64,000 bases of DNA. It comes from Pseudoxanthomonas yeongjuensis (GTDB lineage Bacteria > Pseudomonadota > Gammaproteobacteria > Xanthomonadales > Xanthomonadaceae). How positions within the stretch are numbered: position 1 is the first letter of the stretch; every line of letters starts with the position of its first letter. Of this stretch, positions 55,189 through 63,936 are shown piece after piece. A program made the translations under genes and the position numbers. The stretch is taken from assembly GCF_010093345.1 (NCBI RefSeq), contig NZ_PDWT01000002.1, positions 62,001-126,000 on the forward strand, in the 5' to 3' direction. The notes below the pieces were generated by a model. The model had not been told where the DNA came from, made no database searches, and saw only the letters and a program-made list of their open reading frames with translations.

Positions 55189-56751
55189 GTGCCCGCATCC
55201 CCCGCGCGTCCCAAGCCTGTCGTCCTGCTGATCCTCGATGGCTGGGGTTATCGCGAGGAGACCGCCGACAATGCGGTCGCACAGGCCACGTTGCCGAACT
55301 GGCGACGGCTGCTGGCCACTGCCCCCCACACGTTGATCCATACCGAAGGCCGCCACGTGGGCCTGCCGGACGGGCAGATGGGCAATTCCGAGGTCGGGCA
55401 CATGAACCTGGGCGCCGGCCGCATCGTCTACCAGGATCTGACCCGGATCGATGCGGCGATCGAGGATGGCAGCTTCTTCGACAACGCTGAGTTGGTAGGC
55501 GCCTGCGACGACGCCAAAGGCGGCGGGCGTACGCTGCATGTCTTCGGCCTGTTGTCGCCGGGCGGCGTGCACAGCCACGAAAACCAGATCTTCGCCATGC
55601 TCGAGCTGGCCAGGCGCCGCGGCGTCGCGCGCGTGGCGGTGCATGCCTTCCTGGATGGACGCGACACCCCGCCGCGCTCGGCCGAAGCCAGCCTGGCCGC
55701 ACTGCGCGAGCTGTGCGGAAAGTTGGGCAACGCGCAAATCGCCACGGTCAGCGGTCGTTATTACGCGATGGATCGCGACCAGCGCTGGGACCGCCTGCGC
55801 CTGGCCTGGGATGCCATCGTCGAAGCGAAGAGCAAACATCATGCCGCCGACGCTTCATCCGCCCTGCGCGATGCCTATGCGCGCGGGGAGAACGATGAAT
55901 TCGTGCTGCCGACCGTGATCGGAGGTGCGCAGGCGATGCAGGACGGCGATGCGGTGGTGTTCATGAACTTCCGCGCCGATCGCGCGCGCCAGCTCACTGC
56001 CGCCTTCGTCTCACCCGCCTTCGAGGGCTTCGGCGAATCAGGCGGCGGCGCGCGCCGGCCGAAGTTTTCGCGTTTCGTCTGCCTGACCGAATACGACGCG
56101 AAGCTGCCGGCTGCGGTCGCGTTCGCCCCGGACGATCTGCGCCATACCCTGGGCGAACTGCTCGCCGAGGCCGGCCTGGCCCAGTTGCGCATCGCCGAGA
56201 CGGAAAAATACGCGCACGTGACTTTCTTCTTCAGCGGCGGCCGCGAAACGCCTTTCGCCGGCGAAGAGCGCATCCTCGTCCCCAGCCCCAAGGTCGCCAC
56301 CTACGATCTGCAGCCGGCGATGAGCCTGCCGGAACTGACCGCGAGGCTCGTCGACGCCATCGCCTCGGATCGCTTCGACGCGATCGTCTGCAACATCGCC
56401 AATCCGGACATGGTCGGCCACAGCGGCGACCTGCAGGCCGCGATCCTCGCCGCGCAGGCGGTGGACATCGCCATCGGCGCGGTCGATGCGGCGGTGCGGG
56501 CGCGGCACGGCGCGCTGATCGTCACCGCCGACCACGGCAACCTGGAGATGATGCGCGACCCGGTCACCGGGCAGCCGCATACCGCGCACACGGTCGGTCC
56601 GGTGCCGCTGGTCTATGTCGGCGAGCGCGACAACGCTTCTTTGCGAAGCGGAGGCGCCTTGCGCGACGTGGCGCCGACCTTGCTCGACCTGCTCGGACTG
56701 CCGCAGCCCGCGGAAATGACCGGCCGCAGCCTGTTCGATGCCGCCGGATGA
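55189..56751 (+). CDS. gpmI: 2,3-bisphosphoglycerate-independent phosphoglycerate mutase
   Basis: The 520-residue protein has the alkaline-phosphatase-like metal site: VVLLILDGWGYRE, the phosphoserine region PDGQMGNSEVGHMNLGAGR, HAFLDGRDTPPRS, FFSGGRETPF, NIANPDMVGHSGD and TADHGNLEMM. It interconverts 3- and 2-phosphoglycerate with manganese. The start is a GTG with a CCGGAG site 8 bases upstream; the much longer open frame to the left is not coding. Its stop overlaps the envC start (ATGA). Confidence 0.97.
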   Translation: MPASPARPKPVVLLILDGWGYREETADNAVAQATLPNWRRLLATAPHTLIHTEGRHVGLPDGQMGNSEVGHMNLGAGRIVYQDLTRIDAAIEDGSFFDNAELVGACDDAKGGGRTLHVFGLLSPGGVHSHENQIFAMLELARRRGVARVAVHAFLDGRDTPPRSAEASLAALRELCGKLGNAQIATVSGRYYAMDRDQRWDRLRLAWDAIVEAKSKHHAADASSALRDAYARGENDEFVLPTVIGGAQAMQDGDAVVFMNFRADRARQLTAAFVSPAFEGFGESGGGARRPKFSRFVCLTEYDAKLPAAVAFAPDDLRHTLGELLAEAGLAQLRIAETEKYAHVTFFFSGGRETPFAGEERILVPSPKVATYDLQPAMSLPELTARLVDAIASDRFDAIVCNIANPDMVGHSGDLQAAILAAQAVDIAIGAVDAAVRARHGALIVTADHGNLEMMRDPVTGQPHTAHTVGPVPLVYVGERDNASLRSGGALRDVAPTLLDLLGLPQPAEMTGRSLFDAAG

Positions 56752-58007
56752 CCCATCGTTTCGCCACTTTCTGCGTCGTACTAGCGTTCGCCTTCGCGGC
56801 GACCGCTCCCGCGCCTGCGCAGAGCCAGCGCGAAGCCGAGAAGAAACTGCAGCGCTTGCGCGGCGAACTGAAGGACATCGCCCGCGAACGCCGCAAACTG
56901 GAGGATGCGCGCGGCGAAGCGGCGCGCAAGCTGCGCGAGGCCGACGAGCAGGTCGGAAAGTCCAGCCGCTCCCTCGATGAAACCGAGGCCGCGCTGCAGC
57001 GCGAGGAAGCCGCGCTGGCGCAGCTGCAGCAACAACGCGACGACATGCGCCAGCGCCTGGCCGGGCAACGCCAGCAATTGACCGCCCTGGTCCGCGCGTC
57101 CTACCAGACGGGCAGCGATGCACCTTTGAAGGTGTTGCTGTCGCAGGATCGCGTGGCCGATGCCAATCGGATGCTGGCCTATCATCGCTACCTGCAGGGC
57201 GATCGCGCGCGCCGGATCGCCACGCTCGGCACCGAACTGAAGGCGCTGGACGAGGTGGAACGCGATATCGCCGCGCGCCGCACGCAACTGGCCGCGACCC
57301 GCAAGCAGCAACTGGCCAAGGTCGATACGCTGGCCAGGGACCGCAAGGCCAACGCCGCGCTGACCGCGGACCTGGACAAGCGTTACCAGGACCGCAGCGC
57401 GCGCGCAAAAGCCCTGGGCGAGGATGCGCGTTCGCTGGAAACCTTGCTCGCCAACCTGCGCGCCGCGGCCGCACGAGCCGAAGCCGAACGCCGGGCCGAA
57501 GCGAAGCGCGGCGCCGCTGAGCGGGCCGCCGAGAAAAAAGCCGCGGCCGCGCGCCCGCCCGGCAGCAAGCCGCCCTCTTCGAATACCAGCCCGCGTCCCG
57601 CCGTGGCCAACGCGCCCGCGCTGAAGGTCGGCGGCCTGGGCTGGCCGCTGTCGGGCAGCCTGCTGGCCCGTTTCGGCGGGCGCATGCCCGACGGGCGCAG
57701 CAGTTCGGGCGTGCTGATCGGCGCGCCCACCGGGAGCACGGTCACCGCGGTGGCCGACGGCAGTGTGGTCTTCTCCGAATGGATGACCGGTTACGGCCTG
57801 ATCCTGATCATCGACCACGGCAACGGCTACATGAGCCTGTATGCGCACAACGAAAGCCTGCTGCGCGATGCCGGCGACAAGGTCAAGCGCGGCGACGCGG
57901 TGGCCAAGGTCGGCACTTCGGGAGGACAGGGCATCCCGGCGCTGTATTTCGAACTGCGCCGCAATGGCCAGCCGGTCGATCCGTCCTCATGGCTGCAACG
58001 GCGCTGA
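56748..58007 (+). CDS. envC: Murein hydrolase activator EnvC
   Basis: The 419-residue precursor has a signal peptide, a long coiled coil (residues about 25-260, KKLQRLRGELKDIARERRKLED) and an Ala/Pro-rich linker. A C-terminal LytM domain follows (GWPLSGSLLARFGG, GLILIIDHGNGYMSLYAHN, GTSGGQGIPALYFELRRNG). Zinc ligands are degenerate (SSGVLIGAP in place of HxGxD; YFE in place of HxH), as in EnvC, which activates amidases at the septum instead of cutting wall itself. It is coupled to gpmI. Confidence 0.93.
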   Translation: MTHRFATFCVVLAFAFAATAPAPAQSQREAEKKLQRLRGELKDIARERRKLEDARGEAARKLREADEQVGKSSRSLDETEAALQREEAALAQLQQQRDDMRQRLAGQRQQLTALVRASYQTGSDAPLKVLLSQDRVADANRMLAYHRYLQGDRARRIATLGTELKALDEVERDIAARRTQLAATRKQQLAKVDTLARDRKANAALTADLDKRYQDRSARAKALGEDARSLETLLANLRAAAARAEAERRAEAKRGAAERAAEKKAAAARPPGSKPPSSNTSPRPAVANAPALKVGGLGWPLSGSLLARFGGRMPDGRSSSGVLIGAPTGSTVTAVADGSVVFSEWMTGYGLILIIDHGNGYMSLYAHNESLLRDAGDKVKRGDAVAKVGTSGGQGIPALYFELRRNGQPVDPSSWLQRR

Positions 58008-58183
58008 GCCCGCTTCCGCGCCCGCCCCTCCCACAAAAGTCCTCCCACAAAAACCAGGCGATCCGCACGTTACGACGCGGGTCAGTCAGCGAACGCGGTT
58101 TTACGGCGCCTTCCCGCATAATCCGCCGAAACTTCGCGCCACGGCGCGGAGTCGATCATTCGAAGTCTTCCCGGAGCGATTGC

Positions 58184-59500
58184 ATGCGTTTGCCCTTGGC
58201 CCTGTTGTTCGCATTGTTCTGCCTGCCCGCCTTCGCCCAGGACGCGGCCAAGGACGAGCCTGAAGTCGCTTCCAGCGACGATCCCGATGCCGCGGAAACC
58301 GCGCCTTCGAAAGTGCCGCTGGACGAGATCCGCCGCTACGTGGCGGTGTTCAACGCGGTCAGGGACGCCTATGTCGAACCGGTCGACGACAAGAAGCTGA
58401 TGCATTCGGCGATCCGCGGCCTGCTGCTGGACCTGGATCCGCACAGCACCTATTTCGACAAGGAAGACGCCGACGCCTTCGACGAGCAGGCCACCGGCGC
58501 CTACGACGGCGTGGGCGTGGAATTGCTGCAGCAGCCGGACAACACCTTGCGGGTGATCGCGCCGATCGACGGCACGCCCGCGGCCAAGGCCGGGATCAAG
58601 TCCGGCGACGTGATCGTGGCCATCGACGGCAAGCCGATCAGCGGCGAGGACGGCATGGAACCGCTGCGCGGCGCGCCCGGCACCAAGCTGACCCTGAGCG
58701 TGTTGCGCGAAGGCAAGGCCAAGCCCTTCGACATCATCCTGACCCGCGAGACCATCCGCGTGGCCAGCGTGACCGAGCGGATGCTGGAACCCGGCTACGG
58801 CTACATCCGCATCAGCGCTTTCCAGGCCGATACCGGCGCCGCATTCCAGCAGGCCCTGGACAAACTGCAGGCCGCGGGAAAATTGAGCGGTCTGGTCCTG
58901 GACCTGCGCAGCAATCCGGGGGGGCTGCTGACGTCGGCGGTGCAAGTCGCCGACGACCTGCTGGACAAGGGCACCATCGTCAGCACCCGCGGCCGCATCG
59001 CGGTCAGCGATGCCAAGTTCGACGCCACTCCCGGCGACCGCCTGAAAGGCGCGCCGCTGGTGGTGCTGGTGGATGCGGGTTCGGCCAGCGCGGCCGAGGT
59101 GCTGGCCGGCGCCTTGCGCGACAACAATCGTGCGCGCGTGGTCGGCAGCCGCACCTTCGGCAAGGGTTCGGTGCAGACCGTGCTGCCGCTGGACAACGGC
59201 GACTCGGTCAAGCTCACCACCGCGCGCTATTACACGCCAAGCGGCAAGTCGATCCAGGCCAGCGGCATCGTCCCCGACGTGGTCCTGCATGCGGAAGTGC
59301 AGAAGGACGCGGAGCCGGAGAGCGGCATCGACTACAGCGAGGCCACGCTTCCCGGCCACTTGCGCGGCGACGACGAAGGCGCCGAAGGCTACAGCGCCGG
59401 CGAAGTGCTGGACGGCGACAAGCCGATCGCCGCCGCGTTGGCGGAATTGAAGAAGAAGGTTCCCGTCACCACCCAGGCGACCGCTGCCGCCAAACCCTGA
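58184..59500 (+). CDS. ctpA: Carboxy-terminal processing protease (S41, CtpA type)
   Basis: The 438-residue precursor has a signal peptide (LALLFALFCLPAFAQD), an N-terminal helical part (LLLDLDPHSTYFDKEDADAF), a PDZ domain (VIAPIDGTPAAKAGIKSGDVIVAIDG) and an S41 core with catalytic Ser302 in GSASAAEVLAG and Lys327 in FGKGSVQT. It trims proteins in the periplasm; in many bacteria it acts with EnvC-linked wall hydrolases. The gpmI-envC-ctpA order is common. The gap 58008-58183 has no gene. Confidence 0.95.
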   Translation: MRLPLALLFALFCLPAFAQDAAKDEPEVASSDDPDAAETAPSKVPLDEIRRYVAVFNAVRDAYVEPVDDKKLMHSAIRGLLLDLDPHSTYFDKEDADAFDEQATGAYDGVGVELLQQPDNTLRVIAPIDGTPAAKAGIKSGDVIVAIDGKPISGEDGMEPLRGAPGTKLTLSVLREGKAKPFDIILTRETIRVASVTERMLEPGYGYIRISAFQADTGAAFQQALDKLQAAGKLSGLVLDLRSNPGGLLTSAVQVADDLLDKGTIVSTRGRIAVSDAKFDATPGDRLKGAPLVVLVDAGSASAAEVLAGALRDNNRARVVGSRTFGKGSVQTVLPLDNGDSVKLTTARYYTPSGKSIQASGIVPDVVLHAEVQKDAEPESGIDYSEATLPGHLRGDDEGAEGYSAGEVLDGDKPIAAALAELKKKVPVTTQATAAAKP

Positions 59501-59510
59501 TCCGGCCGGT

Positions 59511-59611
59511 GTAGCGGCGTCCCGGCGCGAGCTTTCGACGACCCGGCAATGCCATGCACGCAGTTGGCATCAACGCATGCGCAGGAACTCGCGCCGGGAC
59601 GGCGCCTCCCA
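59511..59611. repeat. REP-like element, GTAGCGGCGTCCC type
   Basis: Arms of about 23 bases (59511-59533 and 59588-59611) pair imperfectly (GCGTCCCGGCGCGAGCT against ACTCGCGCCGGGACG), with a long loop. It lies between the convergent ctpA and DUF1820 genes. Confidence 0.75.
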
Positions 59612-59621
59612 CGTGGGGCTG

Positions 59622-59942
59622 CTAGCGTGGTTTCGCCGGCAACGGAAACGGCGTGACCACGCGCTCGCCGCTTTCGGCGTCGCGGATCACCGACTGGCCT
59701 TTGCGCTCCACTTCCTCGATGCGCACGATGCTCTGCATCGGCAGGTGCAGGACCTTGGTGCCTGCGAATTCGTCGCGCAGGCGCTCCTCGGTGGGGTCGA
59801 CCACGATCCCGTCGTGCACGTCGAACACCAGTTCGCCCACCTCGGTGAAGCCCCACAGGCTGCTGGCGGCGACATGGCGGCCATACAGCTCGTAGATCTT
59901 GCCGTGGTTGAGGAAGGTGATCTTGTAGAGGGATTTGGCCAT
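59622..59942 (-). CDS. DUF1820 family protein
   Basis: The 106-residue protein matches DUF1820 along its length: YKITFLNHGKIYELYGRHV, SSLWGFTEVGELVFDVHDG, VVDPTEERLRDEF and LHLPMQSIVRIEEVERKG. The family is conserved in gammaproteobacteria and has no known function. It is cytoplasmic and small. The 160 bases beyond its start (59943-60102) hold a GC-rich region without a gene. Confidence 0.9.
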   Translation of the reverse strand: MAKSLYKITFLNHGKIYELYGRHVAASSLWGFTEVGELVFDVHDGIVVDPTEERLRDEFAGTKVLHLPMQSIVRIEEVERKGQSVIRDAESGERVVTPFPLPAKPR

Positions 59943-60102
59943 GTGCGGATTATAGGGCGGTGGGGTCGCCCGCTTCGCGGGCTGCGAAGTCGTGGGCCGC
60001 GCCCACTGTGAATGGCGAAGTTAAAGCGATCCAGTTCCTCGCAGGCCGCGAAGCGGCCGACTTCACCCCTCGCAGCTTGCGCAGCAAGCGACTTCCCGGC
60101 CT

Positions 60103-60795
60103 TCAATACCCTTGCCGCTTGCGCAACCTGCGCGCGATCGCCGCACGCACCAACAGCGCGAACACCACCCCGAACAGGAAGCCGGCGATGTGCGCCGACC
60201 ATGCCACCGCGCCGAAGGCCGGGCCTATGTAGGCGAAGATCACCTGCAGCAGCGCCCAGATGCCGATCAGCAGCGAGGCCGGCGCCTTGACGAACTCCAG
60301 GAACAATCCCAACGGCAGGACCACCCCCAGCTTGGCCCGCGGGAACAGGGCCAGGTAGGCGCCGATCACCGCCGACACCGCGCCGCTGGCGCCGATGATC
60401 ACCCGGTCGGGGGCGCCGATGGACAGCGCCGCGGCCAGGTTGGAGAACGCGCCGCCGAGCAGGAACAGGATCAGGAACCGCCACGGGCCCATGGTCCGTT
60501 CGGCCGGCAGGCCGAAGATCAGCAGGAACACAAGGTTGCCCAGCAGGTGGGCCCAGTCCGCATGCAGGAACAAGGCCGTGAACAGCCGCGAGGCGCTGCC
60601 GTCGCGCAATGCCGCCATCCACGCTTCGGGCGTGGACAGGCCACCGGACAAGGCGCCCCATTCCAGCAGCAGACTGCCATGCGCCGGTTCCGGCCGCGTC
60701 GCCGCCCACAGGAAGGCCAGCCACAGGGCCGCGAACAGAAGTGGGGTGGCCCAGCGCAAGGTGGGCTTTCTACGGGATGGCAGGGAAACGAACAT
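60103..60795 (-). CDS. Rhomboid family intramembrane serine protease
   Basis: The 230-residue protein has six or seven membrane helices with the rhomboid dyad: Ser in IIGASGAVSAVIGAY and His in WSAHIAGFLFGV, plus the helix-2 HxxxN in HADWAHLLGNLVFL. Rhomboids cut substrates within the membrane; targets in this lineage are unknown. The start at 60795 (MFVSLPSRRKP) is preferred; a frame from 60843 has an implausible basic leader. Confidence 0.88.
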   Translation of the reverse strand: MFVSLPSRRKPTLRWATPLLFAALWLAFLWAATRPEPAHGSLLLEWGALSGGLSTPEAWMAALRDGSASRLFTALFLHADWAHLLGNLVFLLIFGLPAERTMGPWRFLILFLLGGAFSNLAAALSIGAPDRVIIGASGAVSAVIGAYLALFPRAKLGVVLPLGLFLEFVKAPASLLIGIWALLQVIFAYIGPAFGAVAWSAHIAGFLFGVVFALLVRAAIARRLRKRQGY

Positions 60796-60913
60796 GAGGG
60801 GGAATTTACCGGGTTTGGCCCGCCAGGACGGTGCCAGACCCAAGTCAGGTCGATGAACCCAAGGCTAACCAGCTCGGACTCAAGTTGTTAGTGTTTGGTT
60901 ATGCGCTGAAGTT

Positions 60914-60934
60914 ATACTACGTACGGCGTCGTAT
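60914..60934. promoter_or_regulatory. Operator-like near-palindrome upstream of fadL
   Basis: ATACTACG and CGTCGTAT flank TACGG; 7 of 8 arm bases pair. A TATACT box (60913-60918) overlaps it. The position about 100 bases before the fadL start suits a repressor site. No regulator is known. Confidence 0.35.
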
Positions 60935-61033
60935 GTCGGGAGGGAATTCCGGCACGTGGTCTTGGGGCGAAACCCGCTCTTATAAGCAACGGCGCATATG
61001 AACTTCCCCACGTCTTTCCGGAGTAGACACACC

Positions 61034-62413
61034 ATGGAATTCACCAAGAACGCAACCCGCATCACGGCGCTCGCACTCGGCATCGCCGGCGCGCTTGCCT
61101 GTGGCCATGCCCAGGCCTCGGCCTTCCAGCTGAAGGAAAACAGCGTCAAGGCCCAGGGCCGCGCGATGGCCGGTTCGGCTTCGGCCAAGGGCGATGCCTC
61201 GGTCGTGGTCAACAACCCGGCCGTCATGTCCACCTTCACCGAAAAGACGGTGCAGGCCGATGTCACCGCGATCGACCTTTCGTTCCAGTTCAGCGGTGGC
61301 GGCTCGGCCGCGGCCGGAAGCCCGTTGCAGCGTCCGCTGGTCGGCGGCGACGGCGGTGAGGCCGGCGGCGTGACTCCGGTGCCCGCGATGTCCTTCGTCC
61401 TGCCGCTCAGCGACCGTTTCGAGTACCTGACCCTGGGCGCCATGGTCAGCGCGCCGTTCGGCCTGAAGACCGATTACGACAGCGACTGGGTCGGCCGTTA
61501 CCACGCGTTGAAATCCGACGTGAAGCTCATCGACCTGACGCTGGCGGCCTCGCTCGAACTGAGCGACAGCTTCTCGGTCGGCCTGGGCGCGGTGTACGAG
61601 CGCGCGGACGTGACCCTGTCCAACGCGGTCGACTTCGGTTCGGCCATTTGCCGCATCAACATCGCCGCCTGCATCACCCCGAACCCGGTGGCTGCCCCCT
61701 ATGGTCCGCAGAAGAACGACGGCACCGCCCAGATCCACGGCACCAACAATGGGCTGGGCTGGATCTTCGGCTTGAACTGGCGTCCGACCGACAGCCTGTC
61801 GTTCGGTTATTCGCACCGTTCGGAAATCGACCATGAACTGCGCGGTTCGGCCAAGTTCGATGTCCCGGCCAGCGTCCGCGCGCTGATCGGAAACTCCGTG
61901 TACCTGCCGACCGATGGCGGTGGCGCCGACCTGACCACTCCGGCCATCGATACCTTCAGCGGCACCTGGCAGACCAACGACAAGCTGAGCCTGATGGCGG
62001 AAGTGTCGCGTACCGACTGGAGCTCGCTGAAGGAAATCCGCATCGAGTTCGACAACCCGCTGCAGGCCGATGCGGCCGAAGACTACAACTGGAAGGAAAG
62101 CTGGTTCTACTCCCTGGGCGGCGAGTACGCGTTCAACGACAAGTTCACCTTCCGCGCCGGCGTGGCCCGCGACGACTCCCCGGTGAGCCGTCCGTACCGC
62201 ACCCCGCGCATGCCCGACCAGGACCGCATGTGGTATTCGCTGGGCCTGACCTGGAAGGCGACGGACAACTTCGAACTGAGCGGCGTCTACACCAAGATCG
62301 ACCTGGTCGATACGCCGGAAGTCGACATCCTGTCCTCGAGCGGCTCGCGCCTGGTGGGCGAATTCGACGGCGGCGCCGACCTGTACGGCATTTCGGCGCA
62401 GTACCGCTTCTGA
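61034..62413 (+). CDS. fadL: FadL/OmpP1-family outer membrane transporter
   Basis: The 459-residue precursor has a signal peptide (ALALGIAGALACGHAQAS) and the FadL marks: mature start AFQLKENSVKAQGRAMAGSAS, VVNNPAVMSTF, APFGLKTDYDSDWVGRYHA and a beta-barrel ending YGISAQYRF with terminal Phe. It takes up long-chain fatty acids or other hydrophobic compounds across the outer membrane. A terminator follows the stop. The 240 bases upstream hold a promoter region with a near-palindrome. Confidence 0.93.
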   Translation: MEFTKNATRITALALGIAGALACGHAQASAFQLKENSVKAQGRAMAGSASAKGDASVVVNNPAVMSTFTEKTVQADVTAIDLSFQFSGGGSAAAGSPLQRPLVGGDGGEAGGVTPVPAMSFVLPLSDRFEYLTLGAMVSAPFGLKTDYDSDWVGRYHALKSDVKLIDLTLAASLELSDSFSVGLGAVYERADVTLSNAVDFGSAICRINIAACITPNPVAAPYGPQKNDGTAQIHGTNNGLGWIFGLNWRPTDSLSFGYSHRSEIDHELRGSAKFDVPASVRALIGNSVYLPTDGGGADLTTPAIDTFSGTWQTNDKLSLMAEVSRTDWSSLKEIRIEFDNPLQADAAEDYNWKESWFYSLGGEYAFNDKFTFRAGVARDDSPVSRPYRTPRMPDQDRMWYSLGLTWKATDNFELSGVYTKIDLVDTPEVDILSSSGSRLVGEFDGGADLYGISAQYRF

Positions 62414-62435
62414 TCGCGGACACACGGAAAACGGA

Positions 62436-62459
62436 AAACCCCGCTGCGGCGGGGTTTTT
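62436..62459 (+). terminator. Rho-independent terminator after fadL
   Basis: ACCCCGC (62438-62444) pairs with GCGGGGT (62449-62455), followed by five T. A-tract on the left makes it usable for the convergent gene too. Confidence 0.92.
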
Positions 62460-62478
62460 CATGCCTGTGCTCCGCGCT

Positions 62479-63636
62479 TCAGGGCTGCAGCGCGCGCATC
62501 TGCACCTGGTTGCGGCCCAGGTGCTTGGCCTCGTACAGGGCCTGGTCGGCGATGCGCATCAGCGCCGGGAAAGGTTGCGGTCCGGCCGAGGTACCCACGC
62601 CCAGGCTGACCGTCACGCGCAAGGCAGGGCCGTGCGGCGCGAATTCGAGCGCCTCGACCTCCGCGCGGATGCGTTCGGCCATGCGCCTGGCGCTGTCGGC
62701 GCTGCTGCCGGGCAGCACCACCACGAATTCCTCGCCACCGAGGCGTGCGAACAGGTCTTCGCCGCGGATGCAGCTGCGCACGGCTTCCGAGAACCGTTGC
62801 AGCACCTGGTCGCCGGCCTCGTGCCCGTGCCGGTCGTTGATGGCCTTGAAATGATCCAGGTCCAGCGCGACCACCGCCAGTCCGTCGCCCGCCGGCATCG
62901 ATCCGCCCCGCGCGCGCAGTTCGCTGTGCAGACCACGGCGGTTGAGGGCGCCGGTCAGCGGGTCGTACAGGGCGCTCAGGCGCAGGGATTCGCCGGCGCG
63001 GAAGCTGGTCAGCATCAGCATGCAGAAGTTGAGCAGGAACCAGATCGAGAGATCCAGGTTGACCCAGGCATCGTTGGGGCCGTATTCGCCGGTGAAGGCG
63101 TTGAGCAGGTCGCGCCCGTACAGCACCAGCAACACCGCGCAACCCAGCAGCATCAGCCGCGCGGGCAGATGGTCCGGCGCCGTGTTGAGTTTCAGCAGGT
63201 GGCTGATCACCACCACCAGCATCAGCACTTCGGCCGCGCTCATCGCCGCGCCCTGGGCGTCGACGGTTCCCCAGAAGATCCAGCCGACCAGCGAGAACCC
63301 GAGGCATAACGGCATCAACGCCCATTCCCAGCGGCTCAATGCCCGCTGGCGGACGAACTGCACGATCGACCATGCCAGTCCGGCCAGGCCGCCACAGGCG
63401 AGCAGGCCGCCGATGCCCGCGGTCCAGTAGGCCAAGTGCAGGTCGCCGGAACGGGTCAGTTCCTGGCTGGTGCCATCGAGCATGGCCGCGCCCAGCGAAT
63501 ACAGCAGGTGGGCCACCCCCCAGGTGGCGATTCCGCGCAGGCCACGCGAGTTGCGCTGCACATACCAGAACAGCACCAGCAACAGCACGGCCAGGGCGCA
63601 GTCGCTGAGCAGCAGGTTGTAGAAATCGGTGGTCAT
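62479..63636 (-). CDS. Membrane-bound diguanylate cyclase
   Basis: The 385-residue protein has six or seven membrane helices in the first 200 residues (7TM-type sensor) and a C-terminal GGDEF domain: YDPLTGALNRRGL, DLDHFKAINDRHGHEAGD and FARLGGEEFVV (active GGEEF near residue 300). The inhibitory I-site RxxD is present as RGED five residues before GGEEF, so it should make cyclic di-GMP and be feedback-inhibited. The signal sensed by the membrane part is unknown. Confidence 0.92.
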   Translation of the reverse strand: MTTDFYNLLLSDCALAVLLLVLFWYVQRNSRGLRGIATWGVAHLLYSLGAAMLDGTSQELTRSGDLHLAYWTAGIGGLLACGGLAGLAWSIVQFVRQRALSRWEWALMPLCLGFSLVGWIFWGTVDAQGAAMSAAEVLMLVVVISHLLKLNTAPDHLPARLMLLGCAVLLVLYGRDLLNAFTGEYGPNDAWVNLDLSIWFLLNFCMLMLTSFRAGESLRLSALYDPLTGALNRRGLHSELRARGGSMPAGDGLAVVALDLDHFKAINDRHGHEAGDQVLQRFSEAVRSCIRGEDLFARLGGEEFVVVLPGSSADSARRMAERIRAEVEALEFAPHGPALRVTVSLGVGTSAGPQPFPALMRIADQALYEAKHLGRNQVQMRALQP

Positions 63637-63936
63637 CGCCGGATATTAACGGCCAACGCGCCCCGCCACCCCGGCCATTGGGCATGGCCGGCTTCCATCA
63701 GGCCATGCGGACAAATCTCGTACATATCGCGTCGGCCGCCATAGGCCATCGACGCTCAGGATCGTAGGGCGGGCCTTGGCCCGCCGCTCTTCCTTCCGGC
63801 GCCAGCACAACCTGGTTGTCTGACCGGTTCGACCGCAGGAGCGAAGTCTCCTTGGAGGATGTCGCGCCGCATAGATCGTGCCTTCGCGACTCACGTCGCT
63901 CCTACGGCAGGACCCGTCCCGCAGGAAGGCGGCTTG
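63637..63936. other. Intergenic region with REP-like palindrome
   Basis: No gene was seen. A REP-like element spans about 63835-63904 (GCAGGAGCGAAG head, right arm ending GTCGCTCCTAC) with a decayed left arm. The rest is promoter region of the diguanylate cyclase gene and the 3' end region of putA. Confidence 0.6.

Noticed and set aside
63646-63894. An 82-codon minus-strand frame upstream of the diguanylate cyclase
   Set aside because: It runs into a REP-like palindrome, is Arg-rich, and shows no family or ribosome site.
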